Below, piece after piece: positions 9,845-21,265 of a stretch of DNA of 64,000 nt (positions are counted from its first letter, which is position 1; each line of letters opens with the position of its first letter). The position numbers were made by a program, and so were the translations under genes. Where the stretch lies: contig OY979716.1 in NCBI GenBank assembly GCA_963855995.1, positions 90,049,042 through 90,113,041 of the forward strand, in the 5' to 3' direction. The notes below the pieces were generated by a model, which saw only the letters and a list, made by a program, of their open reading frames with translations, was not told where the DNA came from and ran no database searches. The stretch is from Muricea muricata. Taxonomy: Eukaryota > Cnidaria > Anthozoa > Malacalcyonacea > Plexauridae.

Positions 9845-12800
9845 TCATAAATGTTGAACCTTAATGTATTTCCTATTTTTTTTCTTCCTGGAACTCAGCT
9901 CCTGGTTGCCAAATTTCAAGACATAATGCAATCGCATTTTAACAAATAATTGAGTTAAGTACATGCCAGGAAAATTTTGGCACTTAGAAAGGCCTGCTGG
10001 CAACTTGGGCATTTGTGAACATATATATTCAGCTATTCGAGCCCTTTGTGTGCAACTCTTGAATTCTTTAATAAAAATGGTTTCCATCTTTGCTACATGA
10101 CGTACAAACATATCTTCAGGGAGTATCAGTCCTCCAGAGGCTTTAATTCCTTCAAAGGTCTTAAAGACGCACAATAATTGACTGCTGTCGTTAGCATTCT
10201 CTGTCGTAAAGGTCTGAGTGCATGTCTCACAGATGTGTTTGCTCAGGCACTTTTTAAGCAGATATCCGGCTACGTATGTCAATGCATTCATGCATACCAA
10301 ATTTTTTCCCATTTCTTCTGTTTTGTAGTCGGTGTCATCTACTTGGATGTGACTTGGCTGTGACTTGGTGGTCTGCTCATCATCATCTGCTGGTAGATTT
10401 GACTCACGGGTATGGGATCCGATCAAAAAAGTATCGAAATCTTCTGCACAATTCCCAGTTGACAATGGTGTTAAGTAGTTGTTTACAAACAGCTTGCGAA
10501 ATGCTCTGATGAATTGCAGTGGAGTAGGGTTTTCACAATTCCCCCCTTGTTGCCTTATAAGACCAAAAAAGTTTTCTAAGACATCTTGATTCAACCGTCG
10601 GGTCATGAGGAACTCTAACGAAAAATCTTCATGCAGGTGCTTCCATAATGCATTTATTCCATTTAATGTCATTGTAAAGCCTTTCAGACATCGAATCTGG
10701 TTTGACACATCTTCTTGGCTTCTTTTGTCAATCACCTTAATGGATGCAATGAACTCCAACATATCAGCAATGAATTGATGGTGGGGTGAATTTTCAGACA
10801 TTGCCTGTTTGTAGATCTTTGTGCTACTTAGAGAGGAGCTATTTAGACAAGCAAAGATGTTGTCAAAATTTGAAATAAGTTCAGCAGTTCCCATGGCAGA
10901 TGGTGGTAAAGCACCCAGTGAGATATACGTGGACATTGTGGAAGCTACGGTTTGGCTAATGGTTTGTTTTGCAAGCTTTACTTTCATTTTCATGAAACCG
11001 TTAGGATTGATATGCTTCTCTGTTAGTTTGGGACAACATCGAAGATTTTGTGTTCTTTCACGCTCGTAAATGACTTGAATATCTTCCCAGGATGCTACCT
11101 TCTTCACGTTCTTGCCAAAGTGAAAGTCATATTTCATGAGATTGTTCCTCACAGCTTTGATGAGATGAGGTGGATCATAAAGATAAAATATTTTCTTTCC
11201 CTTGTGGATAAACCAGGGCTTGTCTGGTGTGATGTTTAGTTCGCGTAACAGTTTTTGAAAGTTTGAACCCAAATCTGAAATGATGGTTTCTACAAATAAG
11301 CCAATTGATGTTAAGTCATCAATCATTTCAAACAGAATACTCTTGATCTCCTCACTTGGGCATGATTCATGGACTAGAACATATCCAAGGGGTTGTTTCC
11401 ATTTCTCCTTGATCCCTCTTGCCATAAATACCAGTGCAGATGTTGCCACCTTGTTTGCTCTTTTTCCTTCTCCAAAATCTTCTGCACCTACCACCTCATC
11501 CGTGCACTGGTCATACTGGAGATTTGCTTTGAGCGACACTTCATCCATTGTGAGGCTGCAGAGCTTTCCTGAGGGACTCATCATTTGTACTTTAGCTGAG
11601 ATCATCTCTTTAGCAATTTTGGGGAGTCCACAAGCTGTTGGAAAATGTGACACCCATTTTGATAAGCTTCTTTGAGATGGCATCTTGAAGAATTTAGCTA
11701 TCATTCTGTATGCTTTTGCACTTATGTGATGAAGGGACAGGGCAAATGATTTCATCTCTTTAGAATACCTCTGGCCTTTATTCTTCTTTTTGTGTAAGTC
11801 TATTTGTGAGCCTATGAATGTAACAATTTTCTCAGGTAGCATTGTTCTTAGTGCTTGAAGAGCAGTAGCTTTATCAGTTTCCTTTTTCTTCTTCTTCATG
11901 TTAAGTGCTTGGCGAAGTCGTTGTATTTGTTTCTGTTGCCTTGCAATTTTTAATTTGTAATGCCTTACGTCCATGTCTTTTTCAGGCCTTCTTTTTTTTC
12001 CAGTATGACTTGTACCTGAGTGTCAATACATAATTCCTTTGTAAGTCTTTTTTTTAGTCAACTTATGAGTAGGAATATAATAACATTTTTTTGTTTTGGA
12101 AACATGACAAACTATTATAATGACAAGTATTTAAAAGATTTTAATTGGGAATTTCACTGTACATAAATACCTTTATCACCCGTGTCATTATGATCTACCT
12201 CATCAACAAATATTGGACTTCTTTGGCATGAAGAATCTAGTTAAAGCAGTATTAGAATCTTCAGGGATTTGCTCAGGTTCATCTTACCTAGTACTTGCCC
12301 TTACCCCTTGCCAGGTACTTGCCCTCCCCCCCCCCTTGCTGGGTACTTGCCCTCCCCCCTCGGTCCATTTTATCAAAACTTTTGGACTGTGCTGTTTGTC
12401 AGAGAAATTTCAAAAATGCACGGATCGAAATCAATTTGCACATGTTCCCTTCACATAAGGTACATAAGGCAGTGTAAGATAATTATTGTGTGTCAAAATC
12501 TATTGTTTATAAACAATGCACAGAAAAAATGCACAGAACAGTCTTGACTACCACTTCAGGAAAATGTACCTGGCATTACAGGATCTTGTTGATCAATTTC
12601 ATCCAGAATTGGTATGTTGGTGCTGTTTGTAAGATCTCTTAAATTTTTTCAGAACAATCAATTATTATATGACCCGTTTTGGATAAATGTATCAAAGACT
12701 GATGTTGTATTTTGTTAGGTGGTTTGATTGGTTTTCCTTTTTTTGTAGTTCGGGGAATGTACCTGGCATTTCCTCTACAATGTCCTGTTGACCATTGTCA

Positions 12801-13731
12801 GCCAGAATTGACACATTTGCTGCAGGAATCGGTATGTTGGTGCTGTTTGTAAGATCTATCAAATTTTTTCAGAACAATCAATATGTATCAGTTTTGGATA
12901 AATGTATCAACAAATGTACAAAATCTAGACAAAATGTTTATAGTGTCATAGAACAAAAAATAATACACGTAATATAAACAATTTTTTTGTAGCTAGTGTT
13001 GAGACGTTTTCTCATTTTACTGTACAGTGATAGTACCTTTTTCTGATTTATTTTGTTGAGTATTGTGATTGGTTTTCCTTTTTTTCACTAAATAAAGTTA
13101 TTAAGTGAATTAAACTTTGAAGGGGATTTTGTGCAATTTCTGACTCGCACAATCGCCGTCAGTCTGTATTGTATAAGTTTGATGAAAAATGTTTTTAAAT
13201 TATGCTCACTGTACACATTCTCCGTTCGTTCTCTTTGCAGGAGCCGTCGTTTGAAACCAAGTTTTAATGGGGGATTTGGAATGTTGAACAAAGTTGGAAC
13301 AGCTCCATTTTTTATCGACTTTTTGGAAGGATTTGAAAACATTTCATCCTCAAAATGGGCACTGCATATTCGTATATTTCGATACAAGTAGTTGACGGCC
13401 ATTAACATCAAGTCATTTCGTCTAGTATTGATTGCGCACTTTTTGGACCTAGTTTTTTGCAATAAACATTTTCATATCAGCTTATAAGTTTGTTTTTTTT
13501 AACTTAAGGTAAGGTGCAGTCATGAAAGCAAGAACAATCCACTTACCTTGCTGGGTCTTTCGGGAACCGGAAAAAAGAAATGCTAGGATTTCTTTTTCTG
13601 TTGTTGTTACAATTCAACGCCGAGCACCAGGTTGTCCCCTTTCCCCGCTTTTTTTTCGCCGCTTTAACTTCCATTCTTTTCAAACCATAAGCGATTGTAC
13701 TTTGTGCTTTTGTGTATCGTGTATTCTCCAA
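9845..13731 (-). CDS. THAP-domain P-element-type transposase (THAP9-like), six exons
   Basis: Minus-strand exons: 13731-13547, 13448-13210, 12855-12763, 12635-12570, 12236-12171 and 12015-9845. All junctions are GT..AG and the joined phases give one open frame of about 939 aa (920 if the second ATG at 13674 is used). The N-terminal THAP domain has C2CH ligands C36, C41, C90 and H93 and the closing AVPTLF motif. Three small acidic linker exons follow, then a basic coiled stretch and a P-element-type RNase H-like core. Catalytic residues by family comparison are D374 (TMDE), D464 (SDLGSN) and E697 ([10 protein letters not shown]). The C-terminal [19 protein letters not shown] region is typical of THAP9/P relatives. 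The product would bind the TIRs and carry out cut-and-paste transposition in the nucleus. The large exon alone encodes 709 aa from an internal ATG. Oddity: the conserved THAP Trp is Cys66. Confidence 0.88.
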
Positions 13732-15320
13732 CCAATGTGACCAAAAAGCATGCAGTTTTTACTCGCGAAAACGATACAAAAGGGCCACAAAATTAGCATG
13801 TAAAGACGCGATTACACGCAATACGACAAGATTGTTACATTTAGACAATTTGTAAATACAGCCGCATTATATGGGATATAATTTTAGTCTTTATTACTTT
13901 AAATGTAAATAAAAGATTGCATAAACAATCATACTATTAAGTGCCTTATCAAATGCTTTATTCAAGCGAGTTAGCTACAGTTAATTAAATGCTAAAGGCT
14001 TTTCATTTAAAACAGGTAAAATTTTATGTTTATAGGTCTAAAGTATATAAGAGCCATTTGCTTTGGAGCATAACAGATTGCCACAGGCTTTCTTAAAAGG
14101 ATTACAGTAAAAATGTTGGCCATGATCTTTTTTGTCAATGAATAGTCCCAAAGGATTGTTGGCAACTAAAAGAGAACAAAAGTACACTTTAAAACTTAAA
14201 AAGTATATTGCAGCTGAAAGTGGCAAAAAATAAAATCTGCAACAAACTTTTTATCCCAGCTGAGAGACTTTTTGTCCCAGAGAAACATATTGCACATAAT
14301 GAGTTCATGTGAATAGGGAAAACTTGAATTGAGGATTTGACAATGATATGTGCAAGAAGTTTCTTGTAGGTTCATGAGATGAGCAAGTGATGGCTATACC
14401 ACATAATGAAATAAATAGAAAATACAGCATGAGTTTCTCAGCTTAAAGCTTTCATATCTGCATGTACTTATTTCATTATGTGTAGTGCTTTCACAAATAC
14501 ATACAAACTGTTCATGATGCAACCTGAAGTACCTAAGAAAATTGGGCTTGCTTAAAAGTTAACATAAATATGTGTTTCTTAATTACCTTGACGAAGAGAA
14601 TTTGGATGTGCGTGCTCAAGTCACTACAGCTGTGATACTGGCTTTCTTTTCACGACCCTGTTTTCTGGGTATTATGTAAACTCTGAATTAAAGCAAAATA
14701 GTTTATTTGGACCTTTTCAGTATAGTTATCTTTATAATCTCTGACCAGAGTGTATAGGGAATAGGAATTTTTTAAACTTAAATCTCTATAGAATTGTATA
14801 CTTTAATATCTTAACAAGCATATTAATAGACAACGTTAAGGCGTAAAGAATTAAAAACATGGTCGAAGACAAAGTGCATAGGTGAATTGTTTTGGACAAA
14901 ATTCAAACATAAATGCTTTGGAATGTAAATTTGCTCACATGTTGTCAGGCAAGTTCGAATCTTCTGGCCCACTGGCTGCTTGAGAGAAACTTGCCTGTCC
15001 AGTGTTTTTTTTGTCCCCATTTTCGTTGATAAGCACAAAACAAGTGAATTACAAATAGTTTTGATCAACTTTACGACAAAACAAGCAATATTACACATAC
15101 CTGTTGGCATTATTATCAACAACGTATTCAGATAAAGGTATGAACACTTTGAAAAGACACTCCTTTGCCCTTTTTTCTCGTTTTTCTTGCCAGCAAGGGC
15201 CGCTTGTACAGTCATTTCATGTCAAAATGCTTGGATTAAACTCCATTCGCAAAAATTGAGACGCTGACGAAAATCAGAAATATTAAGTTTTTCCCATCTA
15301 TTTTCTTATTACTTTTTGTC
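13732..15320. other. 5' region of P-like element; possible leader exon
   Basis: Lies between the THAP exon and the right TIR. A possible leader exon on the minus strand (15215-15101) begins with an ATG and ends at a strong donor (CAACAG then GTATGTG), but I could not join it in frame to the THAP exon, so it may be untranslated. A short hairpin, CACATAATGAAATAA and its reverse complement, sits at 14400-14482. Confidence 0.3.
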
Positions 15321-15431
15321 ATGACACTTGCCAGACGCTTGCCACGGGCTGACGCGTACACTGTTGACGTGACATCAAAAGTGAGGACAGAAACACGCGC
15401 GAGTTCCATATCTGTATATACTTAATCTGTG
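15321..15431 (-). repeat. Right terminal inverted repeat of P-like element
   Basis: Reverse-complement partner of 7667-7787. It begins ATGACACTTGCCAG on the plus strand and ends CTTAATCTGTG at 15431. It contains the GC-rich AAACACGCGCGAGTTCC block mirrored at 7696-7712. Confidence 0.85.
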
Positions 15432-15614
15432 GCCTGATGTCTAAAGGCGTAAAGCCCCAATTACACGAGCAAATTTTATTTAACAATGCAGCGAGTTTTA
15501 TTTGATGCTCGCATTCAAAAAGCCATTTGCTAGATTTTATGTGCAAAATCTTAAGTTTAAAGCTACTTATCGTCCGCTCCTTCGTCGGGAAATCCCTGGT
15601 CTTCTTACTCTTCT

Positions 15615-15950
15615 TACTCTTCTTACTCTTCATACTCTTCGTTTGCCAAAAGAAGGACCAACTTGTGAACCGGCCGAACTAGGTGCGATTTCCCTTCTCA
15701 GTTTCCAATGTCGAATCAGTCATTGTCAACTTAATCTTTACTTACCAAGTTGTCGTCTGAAGCGTAAACTTCTACGACACGCTCAAGTTTCTGTTGGTTG
15801 TGAGACAGTACCTTGTTACTATCGATAACTACGTCTCCCCTCTGAAGAATCATTTTCGGTCAAATCCATCTCTGTTGTTTCTGTAGAGACTGGAGAAACG
15901 ATTCCAAAATTCGTTAGTCAGTTGCTGTACTCGTCGCCATCGTTTCCCTG
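15615..15950 (-). pseudogene. BEL/Pao retrotransposon integrase C-terminal relic
   Basis: On the minus strand, broken frames spell the end of a BEL/Pao polyprotein in the right order: RWRRVQQLTNEFWNRF, then LQSLQKQQRW, then LQRGDVVIDSN (the 'GDVV' strand of DUF5641), then LERVVEVYASDDNLV, and after a stop VRPVHKLVLL. At least three stops or frame shifts separate them, so it is inactive. No LTR was recognised. It stops short of the right end of the P-like transposon. Confidence 0.75.
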
Positions 15951-16082
15951 AATACGGATGGCGTTAGAGGCTCAGGATGACTCGCAAAACACTGTGTATA
16001 ATAGCGATGTTTGCTTATTTTTTATTAAAGGATTTTGCTGCAATTCTAAAAATTATACAAAACAAATATATATATATATGGT

Positions 16083-16215
16083 ATTTACCGGATGGGAGGT
16101 CCGGACTGGAAAATATTTCGTCGAGGTCTCAAAAACGGCTGAGGCCGAAGGCCGAGGCCGTTTTTGAGACCGAGACAAAATATTTTTCCTGTTCGGACCA
16201 ACTTAAACGGTAAAT
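16083..16215. repeat. Fold-back element
   Basis: TATTTACCG..GGTCCG..GAAAATATTT.GTC..GGTCTCAAAAACGGC is followed at once by its imperfect reverse complement, with the centre at GGCCGAAGGCC near 16145. The arms are ~62 bp. It has no ORF of note. Confidence 0.8.
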
Positions 16216-16858
16216 AACTTATTTACTTTTTTCGAAGCGATGCTCTAATTCACAAGAATTCCAGTGTGCAAACTATTATTTGAGATCAGTTGTGTTTACT
16301 TTAGTAAGGCTGCCAAACACCCAAGAAAACGCGATAAAAACCCTTTAGTTTTGATGTAATTGCTGCTTTTTCGCTCCACATTACAATAAAAAAGGTAAAT
16401 CTAACAAAATTTGTTATCTTCCTGTTCATTTTACAATAAAAACATGGCTAAAATATGCGTTTCGATGCCAATATATTTTGCCGAAAATGTTTTGTTTGCA
16501 ATAAAATTATTTGCCGAGATTATAAGCGCAGAAATATCCTTTTAAACTTAGTAAATCAACTGGTTATGGTATTTTTCAAAAAAGAATAAATATGAGATAA
16601 GATAAATGACACGTTTTCGATATATTTTCTATTTAAACTATATTTTTGGCTGTGTATATTCACGAGCATATCTATATAAACCGCAACATTATTTTGATGT
16701 GAAAAAAAAAATTCGTTTTGTCGCATTTTGGCTGCTGTAAAGTACGTTTGGGCATAAACTTCGTTTACAATGAAGTTAATTCTGTTTATTTTTTTCCTTT
16801 AGTATTGTAGAGTGGGGTTTAGTTTTTGGATACTTTTATTCAGCTTTGAAATTTTGCT

Positions 16859-17095
16859 TCACTCCTGGATACTCTGGCCAAGTATTTTACGAGTTTCGAA
16901 CGTATTTTGCGAGAAACGAGTAAAATGTTCGGCCGTATTATGTGTCAAACCATTCAATGGGATTTTTATTACATGACATACCTGAAAAAGAACTTTTCCT
17001 TCGTTTTTCGGAAGATTTGCATATATGTGGCCTTGTGAACGGTAAATTAGTTCAAGTGAAATGAGAACAACAATAAAACAAGTTGCGAGTTGCAT
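16859..17095 (-). CDS. Possible small secreted protein or first exon
   Basis: A 78-codon ORF whose first ~22 residues (MQLATCFIVVLISLELIYRS) look like a signal peptide: short n-region, hydrophobic core, polar c-region. After codon 38 there is a strong splice donor (CAG then GTATGT, exon end 16982), so 17095-16982 may be the first exon of a secreted-protein gene. Alternatively the ORF may read through to its stop at 16859, followed by AATAAA at 16840-16835. No homology is recognised and no second exon was found; downstream lies the BEL/Pao relic and the P-like element. It may be chance. Confidence 0.25.
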   Translation of the reverse strand: MQLATCFIVVLISLELIYRSQGHIYANLPKNEGKVLFQVCHVIKIPLNGLTHNTAEHFTRFSQNTFETRKILGQSIQE

Positions 17096-17215
17096 ACTAA
17101 ATAAGGAAAAACCGTTTACACTGACATCATGATTCTTTAATCTGATTGGATAAAATATTACAAATACAAAAACCTGTCAATCAAGTTTTACATTTTTCAT
17201 TTTTACTGCAAAAAG

Positions 17216-17285
17216 TCGGATTTTTGCTTCGTCTATACCAGTAAAACCGGTATAGACGAGGGCAAATACGGCTTTTACCGTGTAA
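17216..17285. repeat. Small fold-back repeat
   Basis: GGATTTTTGCTTCGTCTATACC and its imperfect reverse complement meet at a short AGTAAAA loop near 17250. Confidence 0.6.
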
Positions 17286-17402
17286 TCCGCTTTCAGATTT
17301 TTCGTGTTCTTGTGACCTGATTTGGTAAAATGGCGTCATTGTCATATAATAAATAACTGTTATTGTGCATCAAACGACGAAGTACATCGCAGTTAAAAGG
17401 AC

Positions 17403-17687
<285 letters not shown>

Positions 17688-17690
<3 letters not shown>

Positions 17691-17817
17691 GAACGAATTA
17701 AAGACGAGAAATACTTTTTCTGTCGCTACTCAGAGTTTCACGCGCTGATGATCGCCTAAGCGCGTGAAACTCTGAGTAGCGACAGAAAAAGTATTTCTCG
17801 TCTTTAATTCGTTCATT
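17688..17817. repeat. Perfect palindrome with 59-bp arms within TA repeats
   Basis: The left arm starts AATGAACGAATTAAAGACGA and the right arm is its exact reverse complement ending at 17817. By eye I see no mismatch over 59 bp; the loop is ~12 bases (GATGATCGCCTA). TA microsatellite lies directly on the left and about 70 bp away on the right. It has no coding capacity. Identical arms suggest recent origin or arm-to-arm correction. Confidence 0.9.
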
Positions 17818-17882
17818 TATTTACGCTCTATTGAAATCAATATCGAGCGCTCTTATGTTGTTGTTGTCTCAAAACATTGATA

Positions 17883-18051
<169 letters not shown>

Positions 18052-18118
18052 TTGACGCATGAAATTTGTCAATGAAAATTTGGCCGCGTAAAAGGGGCTT
18101 AATTAAGTGATATACTTA

Positions 18119-18262
18119 TCATCTATATACCAGGAGCGAGGGGGATTCGATGAAATATTTCCTGAAGTAATGATATTTCCCGAGGGCTTTAGCCCGAGGG
18201 AAATATCATCACTGAAGGAAATATTTCGCCGAATCCCCCGAGCGGAGGGTCTATAAATGATA
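18119..18262. repeat. Fold-back element, GGGGGATTCG type
   Basis: The left arm (TATATACC..GAGCG.GGGGGATTCG..GAAATATTTCCT..TGATATTTCCCGAGGGCT) is mirrored by the right arm. The loop is at ~18190. A shorter relative with the same GGGGGATTC / AAATATTTCCT text lies at 19267-19354. Confidence 0.8.
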
Positions 18263-18291
18263 TATTATACCGAAAATCAAAAACTTCCGTA

Positions 18292-18474
18292 AAGCCCGTT
18301 TTCCACTTGGCGAATTTGTTCGCGCGACGCGAAGCGAAAACAAGAATTCGGCAACGTGATTGGTTAACATTGGTTGGCGAAAAAATTCGCCGCGAACAAG
18401 TAGGAACCGTTCCTACTTTTTTTTCTGTTCGCGCGAACAAATTCGCCAAGTGGAAAACGGGCTTAAGAAAATAA
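18292..18474. mobile_element. MITE with perfect ~36-bp TIRs
   Basis: AAGCCCGTTTTCCACTTGGC continuing to GTTCGCGCG at the left is repeated exactly in reverse complement at the right end (18439-18474). It is 183 bp with no ORF. The AAGxCCGTTTTCCACTT start is shared with the element at 21266-21413. I could not define a clean target duplication. Confidence 0.85.
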
Positions 18475-19266
18475 ACTTTAAGTTCTTCAAATTGAACATA
18501 CCTTCGTGAATATGATGCTCTAAAATACAAAATAGCCAGTTCATTGTTTATTTTATAACGGGAAGCACAGAAAATTCGTTTCAATTATTTAAATATTTGT
18601 GTTTTCAACGCCCTTGCCCTCCAAAATATTTTATAATTCTTCGTGAAGTTCATCGAACTTTTCGCACAATCCGCCATTTTTGTTTACGAAAACTTGCCAA
18701 TCTGTGCTTGCGTGTACAAGCGTTGCCATGACAGCGTGAGATATTTACTGTATCTCACTTTAAAAGTGAGATACAGTGAGAAATCACCTCATCACGTGGT
18801 AGAAATACGGTATTTTGATTGGACAATTTGAATTAGAGTTATAATATTGGTAAATATTATACCTCAAATTCAAATTCTGCGATGAGAAAGATAAGTTTGT
18901 GCAACGTGAGGATGAAATTGAGCGCGATGTCACGCCTTACGTCATCCGTTAGCGATACTGCGTTCCTCTTGGCAATGTTCCACCTCATGTTCCCCGGGGA
19001 ACATGGGGTGGAACAGTATTCATATAAACCACGCGAGACAACGAGCAGCATCCACGAAGTTTAAAGTAACAAAAATGGCGGAATGTGCAAAAAGTTTTTT
19101 GAATTTGACAGGAAAACATAAATATTTAAAATATATAAAAGGATTTTATATACTTCTCGTCATAAAAGTAAAAAAAACTTGCTGTTTTAGAGCGTCGTGT
19201 GAACGATAGTATGTTCAAGTTAAACGTTTCTTCTCTTGGAAGTTTATTATTTTGGGTATAAAATAT

Positions 19267-19354
19267 CATTTGTAGACCCTCCGCTAGGGGGATTCAGCAA
19301 AATATTTCCTGTTTCCTGAATCCCCCTTGCTCCGGGTCTGTAAATGATAAATAT
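19267..19354. repeat. Short fold-back relative of the 18119-18262 element
   Basis: TCATTTGTAGACCC..GGGGGATTCA and its reverse complement ending GGGTCTGTAAATGA flank a short core containing AAATATTTCCT. Confidence 0.7.
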
Positions 19355-19925
19355 ATAGCTATCCCTTGATAATTCCTTCATTCACTGTATGTAACCCATA
19401 TACTTATACAAAGACATTTGGTGCATAAGTTTATACAAGCAAATATTATTCGGTCGTTCTTTATCGTAAAAGTCAAAGATTTTTTCTCAGGAATTTATTT
19501 TAGCACCGGACAAGTATAATGCACATTCAAAACAAAATGGCGGCCATCGAGTAAAGAATTACAAATTATTTTGTTATAAAGCTAGTGCTGCAACTAAATG
19601 TGATTGGCTAATTCATGATCATGTGGTTTCAGATAAATGCAATGTATCCCTAGGGAACCAAGTGAAAAATTTGACCGGATACGTACATAAATAAACAAAA
19701 TGGCGGCGAAATTTAAATAATGGATTTTTCAAGTTTGTGTTGAAATAAAGAATGTAAAAGACAAGAAAATACACAACAAGCAACAGGATATGCTGCAACA
19801 ACAACTTAAGTAAGTTTTTTTTATTTCAAACACGTTTACACTATAGATTTTTCACTTTTTGGCATGAAATACAATTGTCGTATGAATGTTGTTAATTTTT
19901 CTTTCGTCGCTATATAACAAAACAA

Positions 19926-21196
19926 TTAATGTCTACTCGCGAGGGAAATACTTAGTTTTGTTTTCCCGAGAGTCTCAATATGTTTCCCTCGACTTCATCT
20001 CGGGGAACATTGAGACTCTCGTGGGTATGACTAATGGGAGAGTTATGAAATGGAGAGTTATCTCGGAGAGTTATGATTTTGGAGAGTTATGTTCCAACCA
20101 CACTCAACTTTCCAAACGACCATATATGGCCAATTTGTTAACTCTCCCGATGGTTGCTTAAGCCAACATGAGAGAGTTATATTTCTACGTAACTCTCTCT
20201 TGTTAACATTATGAAGATGTTAGAGAGTTATAATTTTTTCATAACTCTACACTACAATACATTCGTTCTAATCACTATATTACTTTCTGTATATCAGTGA
20301 CGAAGCCAACCCAACATTTGGTAATGCAAATTTTTCTATGTTTATAGAGCGTATGAGGAATCAATTTGTAAGGAAATGAATAAAGATAATTATTTAAATT
20401 TGCATAGCATGACCAAATTGTTGGGCTGGCTTCGCTATTACTGTATATTACCCAACGCCAAGGCTTTCCTTTCTTCACTTATGATTATCGCTGATTATCA
20501 CTGATTTAAGCTTATGATTATGTAAACGTGTTTGATGCTAGGTAAGTCTGAAGAGGTTTTGAAGGATTTGAAAGGTTTTATTTAGCCTTTATCTGCATTT
20601 CCGGCGCATTAGATATTGTTTATTTTGGGACCTGTTTGTTTAAAAGTTTTGTTGAAAGTTAAAACAATAATAAAAACTACCGAATATCTGTTTATTTACC
20701 CGTACTCCTAGCTAAAGTTTTCTGCTGTCAACTATAGGTAATTATGCGGCCGCCGAGCCAAGTCCAATTTGGCAAAATTTTCAAACTCGGCCGTTCGACT
20801 TTCCTACCATTTCGTTGTTTTGAAAATGTACTTCAGTGAAATGCATTGCAACTAATGAAATAATTGCACTCCTCTCAACCAGTCAGTAATAACTCTCTTG
20901 ATTTCCTCAATCGTGGGCACAGAGAGTTATATTAAAAAAAATGACAACTCTCTAACATCTTCATAATGTTGATGAGAGAGAGAGTTACGTAAAAACATAA
21001 CTCTCTCATGTTAACTCAGGTAAACATCACGAGAGTTAAGAAATTGGGTGTGGCTGTTTTAAAAAATTTGGGCGTGGTTCAAACATAACTCTCCAAAATC
21101 ATAACTCTCCGAGATAACTATCCACTTCATAACTCTCCGTGTAACCGGTCCCACTCTCAGGAAAACAAAACTATTTCCCTCGCGAGCAGACATTAA
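19926..21196. mobile_element. Non-autonomous TTAA-flanked element with long TIRs
   Basis: TTAA at 19926-19929 and 21193-21196 directly flank TIRs starting TGTCTRCTCGCGAGGGAAAT. The TIRs extend ~200 bp and each contains four spaced copies of AGAGTTAT, with further AGAGTTA copies inward. TTAA duplication points to piggyBac or Kolobok-type mobilisation; the termini match neither from memory. No transposase is present. A hAT-like MITE (20295-20453) is nested inside. Confidence 0.75.
20295..20453. mobile_element. CAGTAGCG-family MITE, copy 1 (nested)
   Basis: CAGTGACGAAGCCAACCCAA..TTTGGTAATGCAAATT and its inverted partner AATTTGCATAGCATGACC..CTTCGCTATTACTG. TATAT flanks both ends. Same family as 36920-37071 and 48863-49013; it sits inside the TTAA element. 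Confidence 0.8.
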
Positions 21197-21265
21197 GTGT
21201 ATAATATAGATACTGTAATTTAAGTATAGTTTTATTGATGTGAAAACAATTTCGAGATAAGTTCT

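Larger units (their letters stand above)
7667..15431 (-). mobile_element. P-element-like (THAP transposase) DNA transposon, apparently complete
   Basis: A 7.77 kb unit is bounded by inverted repeats of ~110-120 bp and encloses one six-exon THAP/DDE transposase gene on the minus strand. The outer ~40 bp of the TIRs are nearly identical (CACAGATTAAGTATATACAG onward). Flanking bases are TGCCCGAT on the left and GGCCTGAT (15430-15437) on the right. That is an imperfect pair, but the right copy resembles the GC-rich 8-bp site preferred by Drosophila P elements. A Tc1/mariner-type MITE (9279-9505) and other small repeats have inserted in its non-coding part. The transposase frame is open throughout, so the copy may be young or still active. 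The right end lies about 180 bp from a BEL/Pao relic. Confidence 0.85.

Noticed and set aside
10178-11675. Plus-strand ORFs of 60-131 codons
   Set aside because: Antisense shadows of the 709-codon P-like transposase exon.
13131-13391. 86-codon plus-strand ORF
   Set aside because: Antisense shadow of THAP exon 2.
14823-15215. 130-codon minus-strand ORF as a separate gene
   Set aside because: Has an internal strong donor and no domain; kept only as a possible leader exon of the transposase.
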